Shown: positions 16,136-23,640 of the stretch, piece by piece
How the letters are laid out: the number at the start of each line of letters is the position of its first letter
Position numbering within the stretch: position 1 is the stretch's first letter
Assembly: GCA_041651295.1 (NCBI GenBank)
Contig: JBAZJN010000006.1
Coordinates: 1-42,789 of the forward strand
Origin: JBAZJN01 sp041651295
GTDB taxonomy: Bacteria; Patescibacteriota; UBA1384; XYA2-FULL-43-10; CAINNR01
Reading direction: 5' to 3'
DNA: 42,789 nt
Notes under the pieces: generated by a model
What the model was told of the DNA's origin: nothing
Database searches by the model: none
What the model saw: the letters and a program-made list of their open reading frames with translations, nothing else
Program-made: the position numbers and the translations under genes

Positions 16136-17954
16136 CAATAACAAAATACGGGGTATCTGGTTTGTTTGGTGTTCCGTCGTACAAAACGAGCCTTATGAAG
16201 TTTGTTGTCTCGTTTAGTGCATATGCAAGAGAATCATTTGTGAGATTCGCGATCACTGTGCTGCCGTTTACCCAAGAAACTCCGTCAGGGCTAACCTGAT
16301 AATATGCCGAGAAGTTTACGTTCGAAATGTTTGAATTCACAACGTAAAGTGTTCTTGCCGAGGTAAATCTTACATCAACCGCGCTCGTATTCCAAGTCAC
16401 GTTCGGTATAATTTGGCTTTTTCCGTTTGTCTGCATCCCATTGAAGACGTCTGTCTCTCCGTACGGGACCGTGGAAAGGAATTTCCCGCTTTTATTATTT
16501 TGTCGGGCGACGATTGCGTTCGATGCGCGATCAGTTGTTATTCTCCTTAGAGTCGTGCAAACCATCGTGCTGTTCGCTTGAGGAGGAATTAATCTTCCTC
16601 CGCTAATACTGTAATTAAGCGCTTGGAAAGTATTTTCCGAGGTGGTATTGATTGTTGCATTCATGCACGACGTAAGATTTACCGCCGTAGTAATAAACTC
16701 TAAATGCGCGTTTGCATACGAATACAAGCCACTGCCGTTTACTTTGTAGAGAGTTGATCCGTTCAAGTACCAAAGTTCGGCCCAACTAGTGTTTCCAGTT
16801 GTGTTTATCGTCGAAAGAGTTTGGTCTGCAAGGATTTGCACATAAGCGGTTCCATTTCTATATGTGCTGTTGTAATTGCTCGAATTTGAAAGAGTCAGCG
16901 GCATCGTAAGATTTCCACTTACCATCGTCACATTCACGAGATTTGTGAAATTCGCGCATGGATTGTACCTGACCATATATCTTATCGAAGTATTTGTGAT
17001 ATTCCTATTCGTCGCGTCGGATGAGAAAATCGCATATGTTGTTGAGTTGAGATTACTTTGTGAAATGCTGATTACCTGCGGGCTCGTGTTTGAAAGAATT
17101 GTCGAATAGCTCCCAATCGTCATAGTGATTTGCGGAGCAAACGTGTATGTCAAATTGACTCGTGTTATATTCGTTCCATTTGCGCTTGAATTGAATAGTA
17201 TAGAAGTGATTGTCGTTAGATTCGTCTGATCAAAAGTAAAGGTGTCCGGGCTGGAATTTGTGAGATTCACAATATATTTTCCTACCGTAAGATTTGTCAG
17301 AACAGACGCATCGCTCTCGTATTCTACCGTCAAAGTTGCATTGAATTGCGAGCTATTTATCCAATGCGGATTAAGGGTAAGATTCACTGATGTATTCGCA
17401 TTCGTCATATTCGGAGATGCGGTTGATGTGTTGGATCCATTTCCAATAAAAGAGACTCCATAAGTGAAGTTGTAATTAGATGGCATGACTTTGTTTTCAA
17501 GATAATAAATCTGTGAAGAATTAGCATTTGCGACTGCAGTCGTATTTGTCGCTGTTGTATTCACGTCTGTAGTATTTGCATACATATTGTATCCGTTAGA
17601 CGAGAATCCGCTCGCTGCAAAGTAAAGAGTCTGGTTAGAAAGCTCCGGCATTGCGCTCAAATTGTAAACGTAATTTGACCGGTTGAGATATAAAGTTTCT
17701 CTCAGATACGAACCAGACGAATTTGTGCACGCGATAGTGACATTTGTCTTAAAATCTGCGTCTGAACCATAAAGAGAAATCGTATCTGCGCTTGAAGGTT
17801 GTGAAATTAATCCATTACCTGGGATTTCAAACGCTGTGGAAATCGCGCGAGAATTTATTGCTCCGGTGGATGGTACAGGAGGCGCGCCTATTCCTAGGCA
17901 CCCAAAAAGTAAGCAAAGACATAGCACAAACGAGATAATGACTGCATTTTTCAC
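16125..17954 (-). CDS. Viral lipoprotein, heavily N-glycosylation-sequon-rich
   Basis: 609 residues from GTG 17954 (AGGTGG four bases upstream), chosen because it gives a clean lipoprotein signal: Lys2, a hydrophobic core VIISFVLCLCLL and lipobox LFGC with Cys19. The mature part is almost entirely Thr/Ser/Asn-rich beta repeats with about 53 N-x-S/T sequons, including NTSTASPNMTNANTS. It is expected on the outer face of the host membrane as a large glycoprotein. It sits in the early region, far from virion genes, so changing the host surface (for instance blocking superinfection or masking receptors) is more likely than a structural role; this is inference. It is the last gene before a terminator. 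Confidence 0.7.
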   Translation of the reverse strand: MKNAVIISFVLCLCLLFGCLGIGAPPVPSTGAINSRAISTAFEIPGNGLISQPSSADTISLYGSDADFKTNVTIACTNSSGSYLRETLYLNRSNYVYNLSAMPELSNQTLYFAASGFSSNGYNMYANTTDVNTTATNTTAVANANSSQIYYLENKVMPSNYNFTYGVSFIGNGSNTSTASPNMTNANTSVNLTLNPHWINSSQFNATLTVEYESDASVLTNLTVGKYIVNLTNSSPDTFTFDQTNLTTITSILFNSSANGTNITRVNLTYTFAPQITMTIGSYSTILSNTSPQVISISQSNLNSTTYAIFSSDATNRNITNTSIRYMVRYNPCANFTNLVNVTMVSGNLTMPLTLSNSSNYNSTYRNGTAYVQILADQTLSTINTTGNTSWAELWYLNGSTLYKVNGSGLYSYANAHLEFITTAVNLTSCMNATINTTSENTFQALNYSISGGRLIPPQANSTMVCTTLRRITTDRASNAIVARQNNKSGKFLSTVPYGETDVFNGMQTNGKSQIIPNVTWNTSAVDVRFTSARTLYVVNSNISNVNFSAYYQVSPDGVSWVNGSTVIANLTNDSLAYALNETTNFIRLVLYDGTPNKPDTPYFVIDAN

Positions 17955-17965
17955 ATGACCACCTT

Positions 17966-17977
17966 TCAACCGGTTGA
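17966..17977. promoter_or_regulatory. Perfect 12-bp palindrome upstream of the lipoprotein start
   Basis: TCAACCGGTTGA lies 11 bases before the GTG start, overlapping the leader. It could be an operator or an RNA hairpin controlling initiation. Confidence 0.35.
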
Positions 17978-17989
17978 TTGATGGTACAA

Positions 17990-18253
17990 TTAAGATAGGG
18001 AAAGACATTTAAGATGCTTGCGCGGGCGCCATCTTTCGCGCGCAGGAATCGACACCCTCTTTCTGGGTTCTTCTTCAATCGGAGAAGGAGCCTCCCCCCA
18101 AAACTGATACTCGCAATTAAAATTCGAACACATCCACCCGCGCTGCATTAAAGTTTCTTTTCCTGCAATGCAGGCCTGCACAAGCGCGATATCTGTCTTT
18201 GGGGGTATTCTCGTGGCTCCCACGAGATAACTATTGCAATTTGGGCATTTCAT
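17990..18253 (-). CDS. Zinc-ribbon protein
   Basis: 87 residues from ATG 18253 (AGGTGG four bases upstream; overlaps the previous stop as ATGA). An N-terminal zinc ribbon is formed by CPNC and CSNFNC about 40 residues apart, followed by a Pro/Arg-rich basic tail (RKRVSIPARERWRPRKH). Probably a nucleic-acid- or protein-binding regulator. It ends 36 bases before the lipoprotein start. Confidence 0.6.
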   Translation of the reverse strand: MKCPNCNSYLVGATRIPPKTDIALVQACIAGKETLMQRGWMCSNFNCEYQFWGEAPSPIEEEPRKRVSIPARERWRPRKHLKCLSLS

Positions 18254-18945
18254 TGTTCCACCTTTCTTCTTACATAACCGCCCAATTCCAAGCATTTTGG
18301 GCATATATGTTTGTTGTCTATACAAATACCTCCATCAATTTCTAGATGGCCCCCAGGAGTAAAATTCTGTCTTTCTTTTTGCGAATAAGAAGAGAAAATA
18401 GATTCCCCACAATCCACACACTGTGGTTCCGATTCCCAACATTTTGAACAGATCATAAATACTCGACCTTTCTTTTGCCGTACTCCGAGCACCCCGAAAC
18501 GGCACACGGCGCAGTAGCCGCAATCGACAACGCGGGTGACGAGGAAGCCGCCGTAGCCGCGGGCGACAAGCCCTACATAATCTCTATCCTGCCATCTGGA
18601 TAAATACAATGCCTTTGGATTAGATTCGCTGGATGGCTTCCCATTTGGGATTCCGTCTTCTCCTACTTCATACCAGCCATCTTCTAAAGGGAAATAAATT
18701 GTTTTTTCTTCTTGGTCAGGATGCTTGATTATTGCTTCTTGCGCATGTGCTTTGTATTTTATTCTTGTGCCAGAACGGGCGGGTAGGCAGTCTTTATATT
18801 TTTCACGTAAAGACTTGTCTGCGACAACTTGATTAAGCTCTACAATGCTTAGCAGAGTGTTGTTTTCTGCTAAAGCTATTGTTGCATTATAGTCTATTCT
18901 GTTTTCCCAAGTTGCTAGTTTTATGATTTCTATATTTTTTTCCAT
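18250..18945 (-). CDS. Cys-rich multi-zinc-finger protein
   Basis: 231 residues; GGTGA five bases before ATG. The N-terminal 120 residues are of unknown fold. Residues ~140-225 carry four Cys pairs: CGYCAVC, CSKC, CVDC and CPKC, probably two treble-clef or rubredoxin-like zinc sites. Its GGTGA contains the stop of the upstream gene, so the two are coupled. Likely a protein-nucleic-acid or protein-protein adaptor; no family recognised. Confidence 0.6.
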   Translation of the reverse strand: MEKNIEIIKLATWENRIDYNATIALAENNTLLSIVELNQVVADKSLREKYKDCLPARSGTRIKYKAHAQEAIIKHPDQEEKTIYFPLEDGWYEVGEDGIPNGKPSSESNPKALYLSRWQDRDYVGLVARGYGGFLVTRVVDCGYCAVCRFGVLGVRQKKGRVFMICSKCWESEPQCVDCGESIFSSYSQKERQNFTPGGHLEIDGGICIDNKHICPKCLELGGYVRRKVEQ

Positions 18946-18950
18946 TCATT

Positions 18951-19322
18951 TCACCCATTTTTGTATGTTCTAAAATTCAAATTGTATGTGCAAGCGCGGC
19001 AGGCACATATTCGCCTTTCAATCTTTGCGAACGGGACAGTTGATGTGCAGTCAATAACAGTCACTTCTATTTGGCACACAACATGTTTCAATTTTTTATT
19101 ACAGATATTACATTTCACTATCTCAAATTTCAAACTTAATGCCTGTTCTGCTTCATCTTTTGTGCAACTTGTATGGATACCGTTTGTTAATTTTATTTGC
19201 AATAGGATTCTTTCTTCTAAATCTAAAATTCTTCGTGGTGTAGGTATCACAACAACTTCAACCTTTTCTGTTCTGTGCAATACGGCAATTATCCCCGGTA
19301 AAAATGTAGGTAAACTCATCAT
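18951..19322 (-). CDS. Small Cys-rich protein
   Basis: 123 residues; AGAGG five bases before ATG 19322, inside the end of the preceding gene. Central strands (KVEVVVIPTPRRILDLEE) are followed by Cys pairs CNIC and CACRAC plus additional Cys (VVCQIEVTVIDC), consistent with a zinc-binding fold. Function unknown. Confidence 0.5.
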   Translation of the reverse strand: MMSLPTFLPGIIAVLHRTEKVEVVVIPTPRRILDLEERILLQIKLTNGIHTSCTKDEAEQALSLKFEIVKCNICNKKLKHVVCQIEVTVIDCTSTVPFAKIERRICACRACTYNLNFRTYKNG

Positions 19323-20038
19323 TGTATCCTCTCCATCCTAATTCTCCAACTGTCCTTAAGCGGGCCCCAAGTTTTTTCGTTTAGTTTAAATGCTTCTACG
19401 AGTTCATCATAAGTGTCAAAGCCTTCTAATTTTGCTTCTTGTTCAAGCATTTTTTTTGTTTGGTGCATATTTGCATAGTAAGGCATCCGACGAGTATTGA
19501 ACCAATCTTTATGCCACATCCCGCTTGTGATTTCGTAGAGGACGGGCTTGAAAGTGTTTGTAGATGCTCCCACGCCTTTCAAGATTAATTCGCTTGAGGA
19601 AATGCAGGTTTTTGTTTCCTTGATTTGCTCTTTGACTTTATCAGAATAAACTGTATTTGGTGGAGCTGCAAGCAAAGCTACCGCCATATATCGGTCTATC
19701 TGGTGATGCTGAGAATATTCTTTCCCACATCTGCACAACGCCCCACCGCATCTCTTTTTCTGGATGCAGATTTTCTTTCCGATTGCGTATTTGGCGGGGG
19801 TGAAAGAATGCCCCAAGATAAGTTCAACTAAATTTATATATTTTTTTTCTTCACTCGTTTGAGGAGGTATAAACTTTTCTGCATCTAAATGTTGCCGATA
19901 AGTCTGCCCGCAAACACATAAATCCTCATGCTCAATCTTCCGTCTTGTTACAACCTTTGCACCTTTTGGCAGGCTTGCCATCCACTCTGCTTTGTTTAAG
20001 CCATCTTCATTAATTGATGCGAACACCATTGTTTTCAT
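19319..20038 (-). CDS. Protein with duplicated C-x-C-G-x2-Y-x2-H motifs
   Basis: 239 residues from ATG 20038 (GGGGGC six bases upstream). A TTG at 20080 with GGGTGA six bases upstream would add 14 residues and cannot be excluded. Two copies of a metal-binding-like motif stand out: LCVCGQTYRQH (~40) and LCRCGKEYSQHH (~105), each followed by an aromatic residue. The C-terminal half is helical (KKMLEQEAKLEGFDTYDELV). Unknown function; probably zinc-dependent. Confidence 0.5.
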   Translation of the reverse strand: MKTMVFASINEDGLNKAEWMASLPKGAKVVTRRKIEHEDLCVCGQTYRQHLDAEKFIPPQTSEEKKYINLVELILGHSFTPAKYAIGKKICIQKKRCGGALCRCGKEYSQHHQIDRYMAVALLAAPPNTVYSDKVKEQIKETKTCISSSELILKGVGASTNTFKPVLYEITSGMWHKDWFNTRRMPYYANMHQTKKMLEQEAKLEGFDTYDELVEAFKLNEKTWGPLKDSWRIRMERIQ

Positions 20039-20066
20039 AGTTTTGCCCCCATCGACTTCTTGCGCA

Positions 20067-20294
20067 TTATAACTCCTCAATAAATTTCACCCTCTCGTAT
20101 TCGTATATCAGGTCTTTTAAGTCTTTGATGTTTATTCTTGCAACCCAGCGTGTCGTGTTTACATTTTCTATCAAACCGATTGACAGTCAATATTCCAACT
20201 CTGCATTCCCTGTGTTTGAGCCCAAAACAATTTCAAGGTCTTTGGTTTCCTTGAAAAAATCATGTTGCTTTATTATTTTTCTAATTTGCACCAT
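20067..20294 (-). pseudogene. Small gene interrupted by an in-frame TGA
   Basis: ATG 20294 has AGGTGG six bases upstream, inside the end of the RNA ligase gene. It reads 35 codons (QIRKIIKQHDFFKETKDLE, ending NAELEY) to TGA at 20187-20189. The same frame then stays open and sensible for 39 more codons (VARINIKDLKDLIYEYERV) to TAA at 20067. The uninterrupted protein would be about 75 residues. It is either a nonsense mutation, a sequencing error, a recoded TGA, or two separate peptides. Confidence 0.55.
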
Positions 20295-21195
20295 TTATTG
20301 CCACCTCCGAAATTCGTTTGTCAAGTATATTTAGGCATTCCTTTGCAACTATCGCCTTGAACGTCCCAACATACATAACTTTCTGCCCAAGCAGGAGGTC
20401 AGGCTCCTCCTTGAAAATATCGCGCATGACCGCTATCACAAGGAACTTCATAAGCCCACGAGAAAGGGTTTGTCCTCCCTGAATTAGAAGCTCATCTATT
20501 TTCTTGTTGATGCGCGCCGGAGTTGCGCAAGCCTGCGCAATCTTTACGGTTTCGGTCGTATCCTGCTTGTTGCCTCCGAACACAGCTCGGTTCAATTCCT
20601 TAAAGTCCTCTCGAACGAGCTTGCCAAACATCTGCTTGCCGTAGATATTCTGCCGACTATAATTCTTCAAAACAATCCCTTCTGGCTTGCCATCGTAATA
20701 TGCAGATTTGATATTAAGCAGTTCGGTTAGTTTTTCCTCAGTGAGTTCCTTTGCAGTGAATATTCCGACTAGGGCAATACAGGGCAAGCCTATTCTTGCA
20801 AACTCTACCTCCTTCGCATGTCTGCCGAAAAATTGTGGCGTTTTCCCGAACGCTCCTGTTTTTGGCAAAATATCCAATCCAATCGCAAGCGGTATTCCCT
20901 TTCCGTAATTTACGGAATGCTTTTGCATCCACTCAACATAATATACAAGGTTCGAGTCAAGCGGCTCCTTGATTTGCTCTAATGCCCATTTGCGCATTGC
21001 CGTAAAGGTTTTCTCATCACCATCACTGGTTAAATCTCTGTTTCGACTTCCAGTATGGAGGTTTCCCCCTTCAATCCAAATTGAGCCGTTTCCCCCATCG
21101 ACCTTTTCCTCAACGACAATTACATCGGTATTGTTGGCAAGCATGGTTTCGTTTTCAGGATGCCCCACTCTCTCAATATCTCTGTATTTCAGCAT
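20281..21195 (-). CDS. RNA ligase, T4 Rnl2-like (nucleotidyltransferase)
   Basis: 304 residues from ATG 21195 (AGGAGG nine bases upstream). Ligase motifs in order: motif I EEKVDGGN with catalytic Lys31, motif Ia TGSRNRDL, motif III YYVEWM, motif IIIa IGLDI, motif IV EGIVLKNY, motif V KLVREDFKE. These are the signatures of the Rnl2-type RNA ligases, which reseal nicked RNA through an adenylated enzyme. The C-terminal ~90 residues are helical. In a virus this usually counters host RNA-cleaving defence. It overlaps the start of the next small gene by 14 bases. Confidence 0.75.
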   Translation of the reverse strand: MLKYRDIERVGHPENETMLANNTDVIVVEEKVDGGNGSIWIEGGNLHTGSRNRDLTSDGDEKTFTAMRKWALEQIKEPLDSNLVYYVEWMQKHSVNYGKGIPLAIGLDILPKTGAFGKTPQFFGRHAKEVEFARIGLPCIALVGIFTAKELTEEKLTELLNIKSAYYDGKPEGIVLKNYSRQNIYGKQMFGKLVREDFKELNRAVFGGNKQDTTETVKIAQACATPARINKKIDELLIQGGQTLSRGLMKFLVIAVMRDIFKEEPDLLLGQKVMYVGTFKAIVAKECLNILDKRISEVAINGAN

Positions 21196-21199
21196 GTTC

Positions 21200-21724
21200 T
21201 CAGTCCTCCTTAACAACCACTTTCAATCTTACGCCATAGGTATATGTAAAAATCCCTTTAGCATAACTCAAATCAGCAAAGCTCAAATTAGCAGAACTCA
21301 AATTAGCAGAACTCAAATTAGCAGAACTCAAATCAGCAGAACTCAAATTAGCAGAACTCAAATTAGCAGAACTCAAATTAGCAGAACTCAAATTAGCAGA
21401 ACTCAAATTAGCAGAACTCAAATCAGCAGAACGCAAATTAGCAGAACTCAAATCAGCAAAGCTCAAATTAGCAGAACTCAAATTAGCAGAACTCAAATTA
21501 GCAGAACTCAAATCAGCAAAGCTCAAATTAGCAGAACTCAAATTAGCAGAACTCAAATTAGCAGAACTCAAATCAGCAAAGCTCAAATTCTTGAGTATTG
21601 CTTTTAATCTTGAACTAAATTCTGTTGTCCATTTGAAGTCTAATTCAAAGTCTAATCTGCTTACACTTTCGTTTTTCTTTACTCTTTCAAGAAAATTTCC
21701 TAATGTTAGTTTTTTCTTTTTCAT
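21200..21724 (-). CDS. Pentapeptide-repeat protein
   Basis: 174 residues; AGGAGG ten bases before ATG. Residues ~48-155 are about 21 consecutive pentapeptides of type A(D/N)LSS, with FADLS every fourth unit, enough for roughly five coils of a right-handed quadrilateral beta-helix. Flanks: a charged N-terminus (RLDFELDFKWTTEF) and a C-terminal strand (YTYGVRLKVVVKED). Many such proteins mimic DNA or bind gyrase, but the role here is unknown. It directly precedes the RNA ligase, whose ribosome site contains its stop. Confidence 0.75.
   Translation of the reverse strand: MKKKKLTLGNFLERVKKNESVSRLDFELDFKWTTEFSSRLKAILKNLSFADLSSANLSSANLSSANLSFADLSSANLSSANLSSANLSFADLSSANLRSADLSSANLSSANLSSANLSSANLSSANLSSADLSSANLSSANLSSANLSFADLSYAKGIFTYTYGVRLKVVVKED
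21261..21590. repeat. 15-bp DNA tandem repeat coding the pentapeptides
   Basis: Near-perfect units (plus strand GCAGAACTCAAATTA) repeat about 21 times with a 60-bp higher-order period. The plus strand is also open as a shadow frame, a consequence of the repeat, not a second gene. Confidence 0.9.
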
Positions 21725-21729
21725 CTTTC

Positions 21730-21813
21730 TCAGTCCTCCTCAATAAACTCAATCCAGTTTTTATCTATTCCATTTTTGTTTAGTTTGATAATTACAAAAT
21801 ATTCAGATTTCAC
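21730..21813 (-). CDS. Tiny ORF, 27 residues
   Basis: GTG 21813 overlaps the previous stop (GTGA) and reads SEYFVIIKLNKNGIDKNW then IEFIEED to TGA 21730. The codons read like normal protein and the ORF fills the gap between two genes, but the ribosome site is not convincing. Could be a short peptide or a gene remnant. Confidence 0.3.
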   Translation of the reverse strand: MKSEYFVIIKLNKNGIDKNWIEFIEED

Positions 21814-22328
21814 TCCTTTTTCATGCAATCCTTTCCTGCTGCCGATGCTGCATGTTCGCGCAATCTATCAAATTCCCAGATATCATTTGCATCTATGGTA
21901 TTCTTTGCTGCTCTTCCATCTGGAGGAGTGAATATTTCTTTTATGCGAATATCTGGGCCACCATCTACTTTTTCTATTTGCAAATCGAGAAACCTATCAA
22001 CTTCATAACAATTATTTAAAAATAAAATGTATTTGCTATAAAGTTCAAGTTGTGTTTTTTCCTGTTTGGACATCAATATTCCAACTGGAGTGAAACCCAT
22101 CTTTATAGCACCATCAACTAATTTTTGATAAAACTGTATTATTGATTGAATATCGATTTTTTTCATAACTTCTTCTTCAGTTGTGGGTATCACCTCAAAA
22201 ATTTCTCCTTCGCCATAACCATTCGCAATAGCAGCTTTTTTTGTCTCAAAGACAATAACATCTGAGCCATCCACTTTGCTATACCCTTCATAGGGAATAT
22301 CGTCTTGTCTAATTATCACATAAACCAT
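21810..22328 (-). CDS. Unknown protein
   Basis: 172 residues from ATG 22328 (AGGTGA five bases upstream). N-terminal strands (VYVIIRQDDIPYEGYSKVDG, then DVIVFETKKAAI) and a helical middle (QSIIQFYQKLVDGAIKMGF, then EVDRFLDLQIEKVDGGPD). No motif recognised. It is followed by the tiny ORF and the pentapeptide gene in the same transcript. The 75 bases upstream (22329-22403) carry no gene. Confidence 0.55.
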   Translation of the reverse strand: MVYVIIRQDDIPYEGYSKVDGSDVIVFETKKAAIANGYGEGEIFEVIPTTEEEVMKKIDIQSIIQFYQKLVDGAIKMGFTPVGILMSKQEKTQLELYSKYILFLNNCYEVDRFLDLQIEKVDGGPDIRIKEIFTPPDGRAAKNTIDANDIWEFDRLREHAASAAGKDCMKKE

Positions 22329-22403
22329 AATCCTCACCTATTTATTTTGTTTTACATGTGCATTCCCACAACATTCTAGTTTCCCTGGGGCTTCTTTTGC
22401 GCT

Positions 22404-22862
22404 TCACTTCTTGCCAAGTAAATCACCATTCTCGTGGATGTTGCCGATGACCTCAAGCACCATGGCCATATTGAGGAAGCCGTTGCACTCATTGTTAAGT
22501 CCAGTCATCCGATATTGGCAGTTGCCCACGTCCCACGATATTATAGACATGCCCGTAAAGGTTTCCTTCACGATGTCGCCCTCGTAAATATCTTTACCGA
22601 GGCGATCTTTTAGTCCAGTGAATTGCTCCATTATATCTCCATTCATAGTTGCTGCCATACAGCACTCGTTCGGCCCGAGATTATCTGAGAAATCGGCTGT
22701 CAATGCCCCCAATGTACCCATCATTTTCCAACTAAAAAATGACGTTACTAGTTTAGACATCACTGCGCCAATCCCATCATCACGGTACCCGACTGTTTGA
22801 CCTTGATAATACATTTTCTTTTCTGAGATATTCCACGCTCTGAATTTTATTTCTCTACTCAT
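22404..22862 (-). CDS. YopX-family phage protein
   Basis: 152 residues. The family's signature is clear: N-terminal REIKFRAWNISEKKMYY, then QFTGLKDRLGKDIYEGDIV and the C-terminal VIGNIHENGDLL. YopX proteins are common in phage early regions; their function is not established. The start overlaps the stop of the upstream gene (CTATGA). Confidence 0.85.
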   Translation of the reverse strand: MSREIKFRAWNISEKKMYYQGQTVGYRDDGIGAVMSKLVTSFFSWKMMGTLGALTADFSDNLGPNECCMAATMNGDIMEQFTGLKDRLGKDIYEGDIVKETFTGMSIISWDVGNCQYRMTGLNNECNGFLNMAMVLEVIGNIHENGDLLGKK

Positions 22863-23176
22863 AGAAACGCCCCAATCAAAATTCCTATTAAAAGAAGACT
22901 CGAACCGATTGTAATTTCAATGACTTGCCATGTTTCATTCTTTATTTTTTCCGCTCGGGCACGTCTTTCATTTATTTGATTTTCTTCATCTTTTAGCTCG
23001 CATTCTACGCATTTAGAAGAGAATGGATAAAGTTTCCCACATGTGGTGCAATGCCTATGGTTCTCGAGTTCCATTTTCAGATTTCTAATTCTTTCACCCA
23101 TACTACAAAATTCTCGATTAATATCAGACAACATTAGACGTTCATTTTTAGTTAATTTTATTTTTTCATTTTTCAT
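22859..23176 (-). CDS. Zinc-ribbon membrane protein
   Basis: 105 residues; GGTGA four bases before ATG. A coiled coil (MLSDINREFCSMGERIRNL) leads into a zinc knuckle CTTC and CVEC, a second helix, and a C-terminal membrane span (VIEITIGSSLLLIGILIGAF). Zinc site in the middle and a tail anchor suggest a membrane-bound adaptor. No family recognised. Confidence 0.6.
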   Translation of the reverse strand: MKNEKIKLTKNERLMLSDINREFCSMGERIRNLKMELENHRHCTTCGKLYPFSSKCVECELKDEENQINERRARAEKIKNETWQVIEITIGSSLLLIGILIGAFL

Positions 23177-23180
23177 ATAA

Positions 23181-23306
23181 TCACCTGAAAATATCTTTGA
23201 TTCTTTCTATAATTTTTTTATCCCAATACTTCCCACCCCACAGGAATCTTGCGTAATGTTGTCCTTTATGCCCGCGAGGAAGGTATTTGCCCGGGCGGAT
23301 TATCAA
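23181..23306 (-). CDS. Small basic protein, about 41 residues
   Basis: The frame ending at TGA 23181 reads KYLPRGHKGQHYARFLWGG then KYWDKKIIERIKDIFR, which looks truly coding. Start uncertain: TTG 23306 is the only usual codon, with AGAGGT 13 bases upstream. It overlaps the 33-residue ORF at 23266-23367 in another frame, so one of the two may be reached by frameshift or coupling. Confidence 0.4.
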   Translation of the reverse strand: MIIRPGKYLPRGHKGQHYARFLWGGKYWDKKIIERIKDIFR

Positions 23307-23367
23307 GGTATTTGTCGTTACCTCTCATGGCTCCGCCCGGGCACTTTAGCACTTGTGCCATGAGCAT
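23266..23367 (-). CDS. Tiny ORF, 33 residues
   Basis: ATG 23367 follows the zinc-ribbon stop by 4 bases and reads MAQVLKCPGGAMRGNDKYLD to TAA 23266. Ribosome site weak. It contains both arms of a 12-bp inverted repeat. May be real, or part of a frameshifted gene with the overlapping 41-residue ORF. Confidence 0.3.
   Translation of the reverse strand: MLMAQVLKCPGGAMRGNDKYLDNPPGQIPSSRA
23288..23343. repeat. Perfect 12-bp GC-rich inverted repeat
   Basis: TGCCCGGGCGGA (23288-23299) and TCCGCCCGGGCA (23332-23343) are exact complements with a 32-base loop. Much richer in GC than the surroundings and lying in a zone of overlapping tiny ORFs. Confidence 0.8.
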
Positions 23368-23371
23368 AAAT

Positions 23372-23539
23372 CTACGTTTCCGAGCCCCCCACTTTATCCA
23401 TTGCTTTCTGAATCCAACACCCACACCTGGGGCAACGCTTAACCGTATCCGGTCGCGGGCGCCCACGCTCGTCGCACTTGCGCGAGTTCCATTCGTAGCC
23501 ACACGATTTTCTTGGGCACTTGTTTGTGTAATGCGTCAA
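23372..23539 (-). CDS. Viral zinc-ribbon protein (TTG start)
   Basis: 55 residues from TTG 23539, chosen because GGTGA lies five bases upstream. Two Cys pairs: CPRKSCGYEWNSRK and RCPRCGCW, typical of the small zinc ribbons common in archaeal viruses, followed by a basic helix. It is the first gene behind the promoter at 23619, with a leader of roughly 50 bases. Role unknown, probably nucleic-acid binding. Confidence 0.65.
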   Translation of the reverse strand: MTHYTNKCPRKSCGYEWNSRKCDERGRPRPDTVKRCPRCGCWIQKAMDKVGGSET

Positions 23540-23618
23540 GTATTTCACCTTCTTATTTTTTTTATTTTTAAATTTTTTACATAATGATATAATAGATGTT
23601 GTAATAGGAATGAGAAAG

Positions 23619-23627
23619 TATATAAGG
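23619..23627 (-). promoter_or_regulatory. Early promoter TATA box (CCTTATATA)
   Basis: Minus-strand context AAAAGCCTTATATACTTT, nearly the same as at 16076. It begins the leftward transcript 23.5-16.1 kb. On the plus strand the same box (TATATAAGG) could start rightward transcription at about 23645. Confidence 0.6.
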
Positions 23628-23640
23628 CTTTTGTTGCCAC

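Noticed and set aside
20940..20980. GGTTCGAGTC resembling a tRNA T-arm
   Set aside because: It lies inside the RNA ligase reading frame and no cloverleaf can be formed around it.
20969..21607. Plus-strand frame with QISRTQISRT repeats
   Set aside because: It is the mirror frame of the 15-bp pentapeptide repeat on the minus strand and has no ribosome site; the minus-strand protein is a well-known fold.
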